64,000 nt of DNA from Litchfieldia stipae (GCF_014837155.1 NZ_JACYHA010000014.1:51761-115760); one strand, 5' to 3'. Positions 29,947-40,388 are shown, numbered from the stretch's first letter. The notes: generated by a model from the sequence alone, not told the origin. Numbers and translations: made by a program.

Positions 29947-31236
29947 TTGTTTTGATTCTTCTTTTTCGTAAATATTAATACCTGCTTCATTTAACATCCA
30001 TTCGATATGAACCCCATATCCACTAGTCGGGTCATTTACAAACACATGTGTTACCGCACCGATTAATTTCCCATCCTGGATAATCGGACTTCCACTCATC
30101 CCTTGTACGATTCCACCCGTCTTATTTAAAAGACGCTCATCCGTTATTTTTACGACCATACCTTTTGTTGCAGGAAATTTCTGAGGCACCGAGCTAACTA
30201 CCTCTACATCAAATTCCTCTACTTTATCATTTTCAACAACTGTCAAAATTTTTGCTGGCCCCTCTTTCACTTGATGAGAAAGAGTAATCGGAATTGGCTT
30301 ATCCATAATCCCATTATCTACTTGCTTGGATAATTCTCCAAAGATTCCAAATGGGCTATTTCTTGTAATGTTACCAATAATTTCTTTATCTGCTGAGAAA
30401 CGAGCAAGTTTTTCGCCTGGTTCACCATTACTACCTTTATGGATAGAAGTAACTGTTGATCGGACAATTTGACCATCTTGAACGACAATCGGCTTTTTTG
30501 TGTCCATATCTGAAATGACATGCCCTAGCGCTCCATACTTCTTGGAATCTGGGTGAAAAAATGTCATCGTTCCAATTCCAGCAGCCGAATCTCGAATATA
30601 TAAACCGATACGATATGCATGATCATTCTTATCCTTCATCGGAATTAATTTCGTTTTTATTTCTTCATTTTCTCTAGCTAACACAAGATTTAATGGTTTT
30701 CCGGTTTTTCCGGATTCTTGAACAAATGGTGTGACATCACTCATTTTTTCAATTTTCTTCCCGTTGATTTCTTTAATGATATCACCGACCTCTACGCCAG
30801 CAATCTCACCGGGTGATTGTTTTCCGTCTTCTGTGTCAATTTGATGATGGCCGACAACTAAGACCCCTAACGTATTTAATTTAACTCCAATTGACTGTCC
30901 ACCTGGAATGACTTTGAAATCCGATAAAACATTTACATCGACTTTTTTAATTGGTAACCCAGCCATCTCCAGCATCATGTAACCTTCTCCACTTTCTTTT
31001 GCATTAACAGAAAGGGTGTTACTACTTTTTGTAGAAGAAAACGCTTCAACTTCATTTCCTTGCACAACGCTTGCTGAAACTGGTAATGAAGTTTCGAATA
31101 AATATTCCTGACCTTCAAATAATGTTAATTGCTTCGGTATTTCAATCATCTCTTTTAAAGGCTGACAAAACCCTAAAGCTACAAGTGAAACAAGGAGAAA
31201 TGCGCCTATTACTTTTCTAATTTTATCTCTATTCAA
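29935..31236 (-). CDS. spoIVB: SpoIVB serine peptidase
   Basis: Forespore-made S55 protease secreted into the intermembrane space, where it cuts SpoIVFA to trigger pro-SigK processing. The 433 residues show an N-terminal membrane anchor ([15 protein letters not shown]). A PDZ domain lies near residues 115-190 ([17 protein letters not shown]...[16 protein letters not shown]). The peptidase domain has [22 protein letters not shown] with the catalytic His and [21 protein letters not shown] with the nucleophilic Ser. Its position between recN and spo0A is conserved. Confidence 0.96.
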   Translation of the reverse strand: MNRDKIRKVIGAFLLVSLVALGFCQPLKEMIEIPKQLTLFEGQEYLFETSLPVSASVVQGNEVEAFSSTKSSNTLSVNAKESGEGYMMLEMAGLPIKKVDVNVLSDFKVIPGGQSIGVKLNTLGVLVVGHHQIDTEDGKQSPGEIAGVEVGDIIKEINGKKIEKMSDVTPFVQESGKTGKPLNLVLARENEEIKTKLIPMKDKNDHAYRIGLYIRDSAAGIGTMTFFHPDSKKYGALGHVISDMDTKKPIVVQDGQIVRSTVTSIHKGSNGEPGEKLARFSADKEIIGNITRNSPFGIFGELSKQVDNGIMDKPIPITLSHQVKEGPAKILTVVENDKVEEFDVEVVSSVPQKFPATKGMVVKITDERLLNKTGGIVQGMSGSPIIQDGKLIGAVTHVFVNDPTSGYGVHIEWMLNEAGINIYEKEESKQKAS

Positions 31237-31332
31237 ATCAAATCACTCTCCTCGCTCCTATCCCACACACCTTACTTGGCTACATTCTTTAATTTGGCCT
31301 TAAAGGGTGACATTTATAACTAATATTCGATT

Positions 31333-31362
31333 AAAAAATGCTACCCTATTTGGATAGCATTT
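31333..31362 (-). terminator. Terminator overlapping the recN stop
   Basis: On the minus strand ATGCTATCC...GGTAGCAT forms a short stem followed by six T. It overlaps the final recN codon. Confidence 0.75.
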
Positions 31363-33064
31363 CAAGTTTAATTTTTTGTGCGAGCTCTAACAGTTCTTTT
31401 GCATGCTCAGTTGTTAAATCTGTAATCTCTGCTCCAGCAATCATACGCCCTATTTCTTTTACCTTTTCGTCAATTGATAAAGGTTTGATTGAAGTCTTTG
31501 TTCGATTATCCTTAATTTCCTTCGAGATATACAAGTGTGTATCTGCCATTGCAGCAACTTGAGGAAGATGAGTAATACAAATAACCTGTGAGCCTATTGA
31601 AATACGGTGCATTTTTTCCGCAATCGCTTGGGCTACACGACCACTGACCCCTGTATCAACCTCATCAAAAATAATTGAGGTGATACCCTGATGGATAGAA
31701 AAAATACTCTTCATCGCAAGCATAATCCGCGATAATTCCCCACCTGATGCTATTTTCGAAAGTGGCTTTAGAGGTTCACCTGGGTTTGTTGAAAGGTAAA
31801 ACTCAATTACGTCAATTCCATGATGTCTAAAGTTCGACTTTCCGTGATCTACATCAAGGGTATTCGTAAACCTTATATCAAAGGTTGTTTTTTCCATGTA
31901 TAAGTCTTTCAATTCTTGATGAATATTATCAATAAGAACCATAGCAAATTGCTTTCTGAGTACTGTAATATGTTTTGCTTCAACTAATAAATCATCTGTA
32001 ATCGAAAGTAGCTCTTTATTTAGCTTATCTAGCAACCCATCACGATTTTCAATTGTTTCTATTTCATCCTGGATGCGAGATGCATATTCAAGAATTTCTT
32101 CCACGTCTTGACCATATTTTCTCTTTAATCCAGTGATTTCATTCAATCGCCCTTCAATAAAGTCTAATCTTTCAGGGTTAAAATCTAACTCATCGAGTTG
32201 ATCACGAATTTGGTATGAGATTTCTTCTAATAAATAGAAGCTATTTGAGATGGTTTCATGAATATTCTGTAGTTCCTTGTCTAAATCCGCAATACCTTCT
32301 GTATGACTCATCGCTAAGCCAACCCAATCTAAGCCTCTTTGCTCCCCGTGCAGCGCTTCATAGCTATTTTTCATCGCACGATAGATCTTATCGTAATTAG
32401 AAATTCTACGCTTTTCCTCTAATAACTCAAGATCTTCCTTCGGTGTTAATTTCGCTTGTTCAATTTCTCTTAATTGAAATTGAATCAAATCTAAACGATG
32501 GGCCATTTCTTGCTCACTTTCAGAGAGCTTCTTTATCTTCTTATTCACTTCATTGTACTTGTTGAATACGGAAATATATTCTCCAATCGCATTAGCGATC
32601 ATTTCCCCTCCGTATTGATCTAAGAGTGTCAAATGCTGCTCTTGGAAGAGGAGGTCTTGATGCTCATGTTGTCCGTGAATATCAATTAGCGTTCTCCCTA
32701 TCTCCCTTAATATCGCAATGGTTACAAGCTTACCATTTATTCGACAAACACTCTTCCCATTCATCGCAATATCTCTTCTAAGGACAATCATACCATCACT
32801 AATATCAATCCCAAACTCTGTAGCACGCCTGTAACATGGATGCTGTTCATCATCTAATAAAAAAAGACCTTCAATTTCCGCACGTTTTTCTCCATAGCGA
32901 ACAAACTCTGAGGATCCTCGTCCCCCCACTAATAAATGTATCGCGTCAATAATAATTGATTTCCCTGCACCAGTCTCACCTGATAAGACTGTTAAGCCTT
33001 TTTCAAATGAAATGGAGAGTGACTCAATAATTGCAAAATTTTTAATTGAAATCTCTGCTAGCAA
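31346..33064 (-). CDS. recN: DNA repair protein RecN
   Basis: SMC-like ATPase that gathers DNA at double-strand breaks. The 572 residues show the N-terminal Walker A GETGAGKSIIIDAI near residue 29. Two coiled-coil arms rich in E, K and L lie around 160-390, then the ABC signature ASGGELSRIMLAMK and Walker B SIIFDEVDTGVSG, with the late ITHLPQVAAMAD motif. It follows argR by 39 nt, as in B. subtilis. Confidence 0.96.
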   Translation of the reverse strand: MLAEISIKNFAIIESLSISFEKGLTVLSGETGAGKSIIIDAIHLLVGGRGSSEFVRYGEKRAEIEGLFLLDDEQHPCYRRATEFGIDISDGMIVLRRDIAMNGKSVCRINGKLVTIAILREIGRTLIDIHGQHEHQDLLFQEQHLTLLDQYGGEMIANAIGEYISVFNKYNEVNKKIKKLSESEQEMAHRLDLIQFQLREIEQAKLTPKEDLELLEEKRRISNYDKIYRAMKNSYEALHGEQRGLDWVGLAMSHTEGIADLDKELQNIHETISNSFYLLEEISYQIRDQLDELDFNPERLDFIEGRLNEITGLKRKYGQDVEEILEYASRIQDEIETIENRDGLLDKLNKELLSITDDLLVEAKHITVLRKQFAMVLIDNIHQELKDLYMEKTTFDIRFTNTLDVDHGKSNFRHHGIDVIEFYLSTNPGEPLKPLSKIASGGELSRIMLAMKSIFSIHQGITSIIFDEVDTGVSGRVAQAIAEKMHRISIGSQVICITHLPQVAAMADTHLYISKEIKDNRTKTSIKPLSIDEKVKEIGRMIAGAEITDLTTEHAKELLELAQKIKLEMLSK

Positions 33065-33103
33065 GTAGAAGCTCGCCGCCTTTCTATCGAAAAAATATCA
33101 ACC

Positions 33104-33553
33104 TTACAGCATATCTAAAAAGCGCTGTGATATTTCTTCTGTTACTTGATCTGATCTACAAATAATCAGAATGGTATCATCACCACATATCGTCCCTAGG
33201 ATTTCATCCCAATCTAAATTATCAATTAACGCTCCAATTGCATTTGCATTTCCAGGCAACGTCTTCATAACAATAAGCTGCCCTGCCCCATCAATTCGTA
33301 CAAATGCATCCATTAGAGCGCGTTTTAATTTTTGGAGTGGATTAAAGCGTTGATCAGCAGGCAGGCTATATTTGTAACGGCCATCCTGCATAGGAACCTT
33401 TACAAGATGAAGTTCTTTAATATCTCTAGAAACCGTTGCCTGTGTTACATTGAAGCCTTCCTCTTTTAGAATATCAACTAGCTCATCTTGAGTTTCGATA
33501 TCATTATTCGTAATAATATCTCTAATTTTTATGTGACGTTGACCTTTGTTCAT
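33104..33553 (-). CDS. argR: Arginine repressor/activator ArgR (AhrC)
   Basis: Arginine-responsive hexameric regulator that represses biosynthetic genes and activates catabolic ones. The 149 residues contain the N-terminal winged helix ([20 protein letters not shown], then [16 protein letters not shown]) and the C-terminal arginine-binding core with [23 protein letters not shown] precedes the ATG. The gene has its own 240-nt upstream region and is transcribed toward recN. Confidence 0.95.
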   Translation of the reverse strand: MNKGQRHIKIRDIITNNDIETQDELVDILKEEGFNVTQATVSRDIKELHLVKVPMQDGRYKYSLPADQRFNPLQKLKRALMDAFVRIDGAGQLIVMKTLPGNANAIGALIDNLDWDEILGTICGDDTILIICRSDQVTEEISQRFLDML

Positions 33554-33680
33554 GTTGGCACCTCGTTATAATATTTAAACATTACCCACAATGTATTTTT
33601 ATACTTTTTATGTTATATGATTAAGTCAAAAATGTACATTTTTTTCATGATTTTTTTCATATATTGTCGGCTATTAGCAT

Positions 33681-33786
33681 AAAAAAATTAGGATGCCTTT
33701 TTAGAAAACAAAACCATCTGATTAATACTCAGTTTTCCACTACAATCGCAGGAGAATGGTTCGTTCTTTCTTAAAGTCATCCTAAT
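33681..33786 (-). terminator. Structured long-range hairpin with T7 between tlyA and argR
   Basis: On the minus strand ATTAGGATG (33778-33786) pairs perfectly with CATCCTAAT (33687-33695) and seven T follow. The 82 nt between hold a second nested pairing (AACCAT with ATGGTT) and a small CTGA/TCAG hairpin. It starts 8 nt after the tlyA stop. The long, branched interior is unusual for a simple terminator. Confidence 0.6.
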
Positions 33787-33793
33787 CATCACA

Positions 33794-34636
33794 TCAAGAT
33801 TCATTTTTTTCTTTAAATGCTTGATGGGCATTTGCAACAACATCTTTTGCCGTTAAAGTAAGGTGGTTTTCCCCAACATGACCTTCCTCCACCCATTTGA
33901 GATGAAGTAAAAACTCAATATTCCCATCGCCACCAGTAATCGGTGAATAGGAAAGGTTCATACAATCATACCCTTGAAGCAGTGAGAATTCGATCATCAT
34001 CGTTAGTACCTGTTCATGCACCTTTGGATCTCTAACGATTCCTTTTTTTCCTACCTGCTCTCTCCCAGCCTCAAATTGCGGCTTAACAAGAGCTACAACA
34101 TCACTACCTGGAACCAACATCGTTTTAAGGACCGGCAATATCAGTTTAAGCGAGATAAAAGACACATCAATTGATGCAAAATCCGGAAGTCCTTTTTCAA
34201 GGTCGGTTGGTGTCACATAGCGAAAATTCGTTCTTTCCATAACAACCACACGTTCATCCTGCCTTAGCTTCCAGGCAAGTTGGTTATATCCAACATCCAG
34301 TGCATAGGATAACTTTGCTCCATTCTGAAGAGCACAATCAGTAAACCCACCTGTAGATGACCCGATATCAATTAATATTCTATCTTTTATATCAACATCA
34401 AATTCTTTTAATGCCTTTTCGAGCTTTAAGCCACCACGACTTACATATGGCATCATTTTCCCTTTAATTGTTAATGGAATTTCTGGGTCAACTTTTTCGC
34501 CAGGTTTGTCTAAACGTACTTCATTTGAATAAACAAGCCCAGCCATAATTGTCCTTTTTGCTTTTTCGCGAGTCTCAATAAAACCTCGCTCGACAAGTAC
34601 TACGTCTAATCTTTCTTTTTTTGTTCCCATATTCAA
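33794..34636 (-). CDS. tlyA: TlyA family RNA methyltransferase (YqxC)
   Basis: S4-domain plus FtsJ-like SAM-dependent methyltransferase, thought to act on ribosomal RNA. The 280 residues begin with the S4 RNA-binding domain ([27 protein letters not shown]). The Rossmann fold follows, with [20 protein letters not shown] near residue 92 and the catalytic-type [13 protein letters not shown]. It overlaps dxs by 4 nt and is last in the xseA-ispA-dxs cluster. Its true rRNA target in Bacillus is not shown by the sequence. Confidence 0.92.
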   Translation of the reverse strand: MNMGTKKERLDVVLVERGFIETREKAKRTIMAGLVYSNEVRLDKPGEKVDPEIPLTIKGKMMPYVSRGGLKLEKALKEFDVDIKDRILIDIGSSTGGFTDCALQNGAKLSYALDVGYNQLAWKLRQDERVVVMERTNFRYVTPTDLEKGLPDFASIDVSFISLKLILPVLKTMLVPGSDVVALVKPQFEAGREQVGKKGIVRDPKVHEQVLTMMIEFSLLQGYDCMNLSYSPITGGDGNIEFLLHLKWVEEGHVGENHLTLTAKDVVANAHQAFKEKNES

Positions 34637-36534
34637 GCCCTTTTTTGTTTTTTAAGAATCATGTTTTTCACACGAGTAATTGTATTTTCTGTTGTTAAAC
34701 CAATTTCCTCAAGCAATTTGTTCACACTTCCATGCTCAATAAATTGATCTGGTATCCCCATACGGTCAATCACGGCATTGTGATAGCTCTTGTCATGAGC
34801 AAATTCAATGACAGAACTTCCAAATCCACCTTGAAGCACAGCCTCTTCAATTGTAATGACAGGAGTTCTAGAGGTGAATAATCCATGAAGCATATCTTCA
34901 TCCATAGGTTTAATGAAACGAGCATTAATAACTTTAACAGATATTCCCTCTGCAGCTAGCTTTTCAGCCGCTTCTAATGCCATAGGTATAGTTGTCCCAA
35001 ACGTAAGAATCGCAACGTCTTCTCCGTCCTTTAATACTTCCCATGAACCAATAGGAAGACGCTCTAACTCCTCATCCATCTTAACTCCTAAACCATTTCC
35101 ACGAGGGTAACGGATAGCAATTGGACCATCATCGTATTTAACTGCGGTGTATACCATGTGCTGTCCTTCATTTTCATCTTTCGGCATCATCAATACTAAA
35201 TTAGGGATATGACGTAAGAATGCAATATCAAACACACCTTGATGTGTTTCACCGTCAGCCCCAACTAGACCGGCACGATCGATGCCAAAGAAAACATTTA
35301 AATTTTGACGACAAACATCATGAACGACTTGGTCATAAGCTCTTTGCAAAAAGGTTGAATAAATCGCTAAGAAAGGTTTCATATTTTGCGTAGCAAGCCC
35401 TGCTGCCATTGTTGTTGCATGCTGTTCTGCAATTCCCACATCGTACATTCTCTCAGGAAATTCTTTTGCAAAGCCTTCAAGCTTTGATCCTACCGGCATC
35501 GCTGGAGTAATTGCAACAATGCGATCGTCCTCTCTCGCAAGTTTACGTACAGTCTCACTTACAAGCGAACTCCAAGCAGGTGCGACATTTACAGGCTTTA
35601 CGAAATCTCCTGTTTCAATCTTATAAGGACCAGTTCCATGCCAAGTGCCAATTTTATCAACTTCAGCAGGTTGATACCCTTTACCCTTTTTCGTAATAAC
35701 GTGAAGTAATACCGGTCCTTTTGTTTTTTTCGCATATTGAAGATTCTCAATTAAATCTTCATAGCTGTGACCATCTACTGGACCAAGATATGTAAAACCA
35801 AGTTCCTCAAAGAACACACCAGATACAAGAAGATATTTCAGACTATCCTTTACTCGTTCAGCCGTACTTGCTAGCTTACCGCCAACAGCAGGTATTTTCT
35901 TTAGTAAATATTCAAGTTCATCCTTTACCCAATGATACTTCCCAGCTGTTCTAAGTCTCCCAAGAACACTATGAAGAGCACCTACATTTGGAGCAATCGA
36001 CATTTCATTATCATTTAATATCACAATCATATCTTTCTTCTCGTGACCAATATGATTCAATGCCTCTAAAGCCATTCCACCTGTTAGGGCACCGTCACCA
36101 ATGATCGGGACAATACATTCATTTGTTTTTTTAAGGTCTCTTGCAACTACCATTCCCATTGCTGCAGATAAGCTTGTAGAACTATGACCAGTTTCCCAAA
36201 CATCATGTTCACTCTCAATTCGTTTTGGAAATCCGCATAGCCCTTGATATTGACGGAGTGTATCGAATTCACCAGCTCGTCCAGTTAGAATTTTATGAAC
36301 ATAAGATTGGTGTCCCACATCCCAAATAAACTTATCCTTTGGACTGTTAAATTCTTTATGTAGCGCAACTGTTAGTTCTACTACACCAAGATTCGGACCG
36401 ATATGTCCACCTGTTACTGACAGCTTTTCTATAAGAAATGTTCGTATATCCTTACTTAATGCTTCTAATTCTTCAATTGACATGTCCTTTAAAAACGCCG
36501 GACTCTTTATTTCTGATAGATCCAAGAGGACCAC
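34633..36534 (-). CDS. dxs: 1-deoxy-D-xylulose-5-phosphate synthase
   Basis: Thiamine-diphosphate enzyme making DXP from pyruvate and glyceraldehyde-3-phosphate, the first step of the MEP isoprenoid pathway. The 633-residue protein has [17 protein letters not shown] ([15 protein letters not shown]) and [15 protein letters not shown] near the N-terminus. The TPP motif [18 protein letters not shown] is near residue 152. The central transketolase domain has [15 protein letters not shown]. The start used is GTG; a TTG three codons later would give the MDL-type N-terminus usual in Bacillus. It directly follows oapA with no gap. Confidence 0.95.
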   Translation of the reverse strand: MVLLDLSEIKSPAFLKDMSIEELEALSKDIRTFLIEKLSVTGGHIGPNLGVVELTVALHKEFNSPKDKFIWDVGHQSYVHKILTGRAGEFDTLRQYQGLCGFPKRIESEHDVWETGHSSTSLSAAMGMVVARDLKKTNECIVPIIGDGALTGGMALEALNHIGHEKKDMIVILNDNEMSIAPNVGALHSVLGRLRTAGKYHWVKDELEYLLKKIPAVGGKLASTAERVKDSLKYLLVSGVFFEELGFTYLGPVDGHSYEDLIENLQYAKKTKGPVLLHVITKKGKGYQPAEVDKIGTWHGTGPYKIETGDFVKPVNVAPAWSSLVSETVRKLAREDDRIVAITPAMPVGSKLEGFAKEFPERMYDVGIAEQHATTMAAGLATQNMKPFLAIYSTFLQRAYDQVVHDVCRQNLNVFFGIDRAGLVGADGETHQGVFDIAFLRHIPNLVLMMPKDENEGQHMVYTAVKYDDGPIAIRYPRGNGLGVKMDEELERLPIGSWEVLKDGEDVAILTFGTTIPMALEAAEKLAAEGISVKVINARFIKPMDEDMLHGLFTSRTPVITIEEAVLQGGFGSSVIEFAHDKSYHNAVIDRMGIPDQFIEHGSVNKLLEEIGLTTENTITRVKNMILKKQKRA

Positions 36535-37182
36535 TCACTTTCGCTTCGAATTTCTCTTTTTCTTTTTATCCTTTATTAACACTATATTAAACTTATCTTC
36601 AAGAAAATGGAAGATGCGTCCTACTTGGAAGATAATATTCGTTGACGATCTAATGGCAATCGACTTCCCTAAAGCTTTTCCACCTACCGTTAAGGCGGCG
36701 ACTAAGCTAGTAAAGATAACTGAAACAACATAATGAAAAATTGATCCATCTGTTTGATTATAAGAAACTGTTAGTTGCAATACAACAATTGCCGTAGCTG
36801 TACCACTAATGATTCCAGAAATATCACCGATTACATCATTACAAAAGCTAGCAAAACGGTCTGCATTTCTTATGATTTGAATGGCACTTTTAGAACCATT
36901 GACTTTCTTTGATGCCATCGCATGAAAAGGAACCTCATCTGCGGCTGTCGCTGCAATTCCTAGCATATCAAAAAAAATACCAATAAGTACAATAATAAAA
37001 ACAACAATCGTTCCTATTGCCCAAGTTAGTCCCGTTAGAGCGAAGGTTGAAACAATAGTAAAAATAGCCGCTAACACAAAAGTGATAACGGCAATACCTA
37101 AGCTCCAATTTATTGATTCGCGTATATGTGGTTTCATAATATCATTTGCACATCCATCCGGTTTCAAACGTACTAAATTCAC
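36535..37182 (-). CDS. oapA: OLE RNA-associated membrane protein OapA
   Basis: Membrane protein partner of OLE RNA. The product has up to 215 residues, with N-terminal hydrophobic segments (near residues 28-52 and 56-80), a middle region reading DMLGIAATAADEVPFHAMASKKVNGSK-like residues, further hydrophobic stretches near 115-135 and 150-170, and a very basic tail (KDKKKKRNSKRK) suited to RNA. The middle region recalls the DUF21 part of CNNM/CorC magnesium transporters. The identification rests on position (between ispA-OLE and dxs) and topology. The start is uncertain: GTG at 37182, TTG at 37167 (AGGTGA upstream) or ATG at 37137 are in frame and none has an ideal ribosome binding site. Confidence 0.85.
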   Translation of the reverse strand: MNLVRLKPDGCANDIMKPHIRESINWSLGIAVITFVLAAIFTIVSTFALTGLTWAIGTIVVFIIVLIGIFFDMLGIAATAADEVPFHAMASKKVNGSKSAIQIIRNADRFASFCNDVIGDISGIISGTATAIVVLQLTVSYNQTDGSIFHYVVSVIFTSLVAALTVGGKALGKSIAIRSSTNIIFQVGRIFHFLEDKFNIVLIKDKKKKRNSKRK

Positions 37183-37194
37183 CTATGTAAAAGG

Positions 37195-37797
37195 TGGTCA
37201 TATGAAAAGTAAATTTTACGGCTTAGGTCCAGTAGGATTTCCCAAATAGGTACCAAGTGTTGCCACAATGGCGGTTTCCCATTAAACCTATTTTAGCGTC
37301 GTCACCGAGTGCTAGACTGGATTACCACTTAGTCCGTACTGCAATCCTTAACATATGTCATGCGAACAGTCTAGGAGTTTTCCTCGAAACATCCCTTAAC
37401 CATTTCCTAGCCTCTTTTGCAGAGTTAATTTCATATGGGCTAACATTTAACTCATATATCAATGGCCAACTGATGTATGAATCTTCAACCATAATCCCCT
37501 TAACTCCACTCAAGGCAGGCTACGCTGCTTGAATCTCGTGTAACATGAGAGACCAATACAGGTTCATACCCCACCCCATAGAATCATACAGACTTCTACA
37601 AAAATGGGCCTCCACGGAAGCAGGGTCAACGCCCACATGCCATTGTGGATCGCCCTACAACCTTAACCCCCAGCATCAACCCAAGGCTGGGCGCCTCAAG
37701 CCAACGCAAGGGACTTCATCGATGTGCCCTTTGACGGATTTTTAGGCCCGTCTTCAGAAATGGAGGAATGACTAGAATACTGCACCACCAAATTTCT
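37195..37797 (-). ncRNA. ole: OLE RNA (ornate, large, extremophilic)
   Basis: A stretch of about 600 nt with no plausible protein, lying on the minus strand between ispA and a membrane-protein gene that precedes dxs. That is the exact setting known for OLE RNA, a large conserved structured RNA of extremophilic and anaerobic Firmicutes that forms a membrane ribonucleoprotein with OapA. The base composition is markedly richer in G and C than the flanking spacers. Conserved-looking blocks include GCGTTGACCCTGCTTCCGTG, GGCGCCCAGCC and, near the 3' end, ACTGGACCTAAGCCGT. The 5' end is set from its promoter; the 3' end is approximate. In Bacillus halodurans the complex is tied to alcohol, cold and magnesium stress. 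Confidence 0.88.
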
Positions 37798-37803
37798 TAG
37801 TAT

Positions 37804-37832
37804 ATTATATCATATTCTACGTTTTTTCTCAA
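37804..37832 (-). promoter_or_regulatory. Extended -10 SigA promoter of OLE RNA
   Basis: On the minus strand TTGAGA (37827-37832), a 17-nt spacer and a perfect TATAAT (37804-37809) with an upstream TG (ATGATATAAT) lie just after the ispA stop. The start is predicted near 37797. This allows high OLE expression apart from the ispA operon. Confidence 0.82.
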
Positions 37833-37857
37833 TCTAGTGTCAGAATGGGGAATTCCT

Positions 37858-38751
37858 TTAGTTTTGTCTTGTCCCAACTAAATCGCATAGATATTCTAAT
37901 ACCTCTGTATCTATTTTAAGTTCACTTAGAATCTTCATGGCTTGATTAATATGATGCTCTTGTTTTTCTTTTGCTCCATCAATTGTTAATAATGAGGGAT
38001 ATGTATTTTTATGATTAGATTCATCACTACCTACAGGCTTACCAATCGCCTCTACTGTACCTTCAATATCAAGAATATCATCTCTAATTTGGAACGCGAG
38101 TCCAAGGTGCATGGCAAATCCCTCTAACATTTCAAGCTGTTTTGTCGTCGCATTAGCGATAATACCAGCCGCTTTGATACTGAATGCAAGCAATCTACCA
38201 GTCTTATGATTATGTATATATTCAAGTTCAGATAAGGTGAGTTTTTGACCTTCTCCTTCAATATCTGCTACCTGTCCACCAACCATTCCTTCTGCTCCTG
38301 CTGCTTTCACTAATTCAGTAATTAACTTCAGCTTTGTTTCTGGTGAGACATGTTCTTCGCTCATTTCAGATATGAGCTGGAAGCTGTATGTGAGTAAAGC
38401 ATCACCAGCTAAAATTGCGTTAGCTTCTCCAAAGATAATATGATTTGTAGGCTTTCCTCTACGCAAATCATCATTATCCATACTTGGTAGATCATCGTGA
38501 ATAAGGGAGTATGTATGGATCATTTCGATTGCACATGCGGCAGGGAGACCAACCTGTTCATCACAACGAAAGGCTTTTAACGTTGACAATAAAAATAGAG
38601 GTCTAATCCTCTTCCCACCTGCTTCAAGCGAATAACTCATCGCATCTTTTAGAATATGAGGAGCATCTAAACGCTCAATATATAACGGCAGAGCTTGTTC
38701 AACATTTTTCTTTTGTAAAGACAAATAGTGTGATATTTCCTGTATTTTCAC
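37858..38751 (-). CDS. ispA: Farnesyl diphosphate synthase (polyprenyl synthetase)
   Basis: Condenses isopentenyl diphosphate with allylic diphosphates to geranyl and farnesyl diphosphate. The 297 residues contain the first Asp-rich motif DDLPSMDND near residue 92 with the preceding HTYSLIHDD, GQVADIEGEG, and the second motif FQIRDDILDIEG near 225. GGKRIRPL lies near residue 46. It overlaps neither neighbour but is 1 nt from xseB. The pathway partner dxs follows beyond OLE RNA and oapA. Confidence 0.95.
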   Translation of the reverse strand: MKIQEISHYLSLQKKNVEQALPLYIERLDAPHILKDAMSYSLEAGGKRIRPLFLLSTLKAFRCDEQVGLPAACAIEMIHTYSLIHDDLPSMDNDDLRRGKPTNHIIFGEANAILAGDALLTYSFQLISEMSEEHVSPETKLKLITELVKAAGAEGMVGGQVADIEGEGQKLTLSELEYIHNHKTGRLLAFSIKAAGIIANATTKQLEMLEGFAMHLGLAFQIRDDILDIEGTVEAIGKPVGSDESNHKNTYPSLLTIDGAKEKQEHHINQAMKILSELKIDTEVLEYLCDLVGTRQN

Positions 38752-38752
38752 C

Positions 38753-38986
38753 CTATTCTTCCTCCTGAATCGTAAATGGTTCCAGCTTTCCGTCTTCCTT
38801 CAAAATCTGATCCATTTGTTTTTCTACCGTTTGTAATTTATCATGACAAAGCTTTGAGAGTTTCATCCCTTCTTGAAAATAATTGATGGCTTTTTCAAGA
38901 GGCACGTCTCCTTCTTCAAGCTTTGATACAATCTCTTCAAGATTTTTCATTGCTTCTTCAAATGTCATTGTCTTTTCTTTACTCAT
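38753..38986 (-). CDS. xseB: Exodeoxyribonuclease VII small subunit
   Basis: A 77-residue helical protein that combines with XseA to degrade single-stranded DNA. The family core reads [20 protein letters not shown] then [19 protein letters not shown]. It overlaps the end of xseA by 8 nt, the usual arrangement, and ispA follows at once. Confidence 0.93.
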   Translation of the reverse strand: MSKEKTMTFEEAMKNLEEIVSKLEEGDVPLEKAINYFQEGMKLSKLCHDKLQTVEKQMDQILKEDGKLEPFTIQEEE

Positions 38987-40340
38987 TTAATTGTCTCTCC
39001 TCTACCCTTATAACTTGGCAGTCAAGCTGACCGTCTTGTAGTCTGACCTGAATAGAGTTTCCAGGTTCCACTGACTTCACACTTTTTAACAATGTGGCTT
39101 CTTCGTCATAAACAATACTAAATCCTCTTTCCATAATTTTCAAAGGGCTTAGCGCGTTTAATTTCGATAGAGTTGCATTAAATGCATGGGTTTGTTCTTT
39201 TAATATTCCCTGAAACTCCTTATGAAGAGCTTTTTCAAGCTGTTGAAGCTCCTGCATTGCTTTTTGCCTTTTCTCCTCAGGATGCTGATGGGTTAAGCGT
39301 AGTAACAAGGTCTTATATACGTCTTGTTTATTTTTGATCGTTCTAAAGGATTCATTTTCAAATTTATCAAATAGACGATCAAGCTGTTGCTCCTTTTGAG
39401 CATACAAATTCTTGGGATAACGGAAGGCATATGACTTTTGCAAGGAAGACAACCGGTCATATTGAAGGGTTAGTCTTTCCTTCATACTTCTCAAAGCCCT
39501 AGCTTGTCTCACTGATATTCGCTCTGCTAATTCAGCCATGTGAGGAACAGCAAGCTCTGCTGCTGCAGTTGGTGTGGGTGCACGTAAATCAGCAACAAAG
39601 TCAGCAATGGTAAAATCTGTCTCATGCCCAACTGCTGAAATGATCGGGATGTCTGAATCGAAAATCGTTCTAGCAACTAGCTCTTCGTTAAATGCCCAAA
39701 GTTCTTCAATGGAACCACCACCCCGTCCTACAATAAGCACATCAATACTGCCTAATTGATTTGCATTTGCAATTTGACGAGCAATTGATTTTCCCGCTTC
39801 ATTCCCTTGAACAAGGGCAGGAAGTATCACTACATTTGCGACAGGATATCTTCGCTTAATCGTTGTTAAGATATCACGAATTGCAGCACCAGTTGGAGAC
39901 GTAATAACCCCAATGGTTTGTGGGTATGTCGGCAATGGCTTCTTGTATTTCTCTAAAAACATGCCTTCATCCTCTAATTTCTTTTTTAGCTCTTCATAAG
40001 CTAAATAAAGATTACCAATCCCATCAGGTTGCATTTCCTTCACGTAAATTTGATAGCCCCCAGAGGATTCATAGACAGTGATTTCCCCACGAAGAAGAAC
40101 TTTCATCCCATTCTCAGGTGTGAAATTCATCGAGCGATTATGACTCGAGAACATAACAGCTTGCATTCGCGCATGCTCATCCTTTAATGTAAAATACATA
40201 TGCCCACGACTATGGGATTTGAAATTTGAAATTTCTCCTCGAACCCAAATATCCTGCAGATGTGGATCATAATCAAACTTTCTTTTTATGTACTTTGTTA
40301 GAGCACTCACGGTTAAGTAACGTTTTTCAGATACACTCAT
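38979..40340 (-). CDS. xseA: Exodeoxyribonuclease VII large subunit
   Basis: Catalytic subunit of ExoVII. The 453 residues begin with an OB-fold domain ([22 protein letters not shown] near residue 33). The conserved nuclease core has [15 protein letters not shown] near 148, [19 protein letters not shown] near 220 and [28 protein letters not shown] long coiled coil follows. It begins 48 nt after nusB. In B. subtilis folD sits between these two genes, but there is no room for it here. Confidence 0.95.
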   Translation of the reverse strand: MSVSEKRYLTVSALTKYIKRKFDYDPHLQDIWVRGEISNFKSHSRGHMYFTLKDEHARMQAVMFSSHNRSMNFTPENGMKVLLRGEITVYESSGGYQIYVKEMQPDGIGNLYLAYEELKKKLEDEGMFLEKYKKPLPTYPQTIGVITSPTGAAIRDILTTIKRRYPVANVVILPALVQGNEAGKSIARQIANANQLGSIDVLIVGRGGGSIEELWAFNEELVARTIFDSDIPIISAVGHETDFTIADFVADLRAPTPTAAAELAVPHMAELAERISVRQARALRSMKERLTLQYDRLSSLQKSYAFRYPKNLYAQKEQQLDRLFDKFENESFRTIKNKQDVYKTLLLRLTHQHPEEKRQKAMQELQQLEKALHKEFQGILKEQTHAFNATLSKLNALSPLKIMERGFSIVYDEEATLLKSVKSVEPGNSIQVRLQDGQLDCQVIRVEERQLNE

Positions 40341-40388
40341 GTTAAACTCCCTTACAGGTATATCGATTTGACATTTTCATTGATGAAA

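Noticed and set aside
37257..37745. Two ORFs of 91 and 66 codons on the plus strand in the ispA-oapA gap
   Set aside because: They lack ribosome binding sites and family-like sequence and lie antisense to the OLE RNA; the region is better read as noncoding RNA.
37183..37857. Group II intron remnant in the ispA-oapA gap
   Set aside because: No reverse transcriptase fragment and no clear domain V (AGC...GTT hairpin); position next to ispA, oapA and dxs fits OLE RNA.
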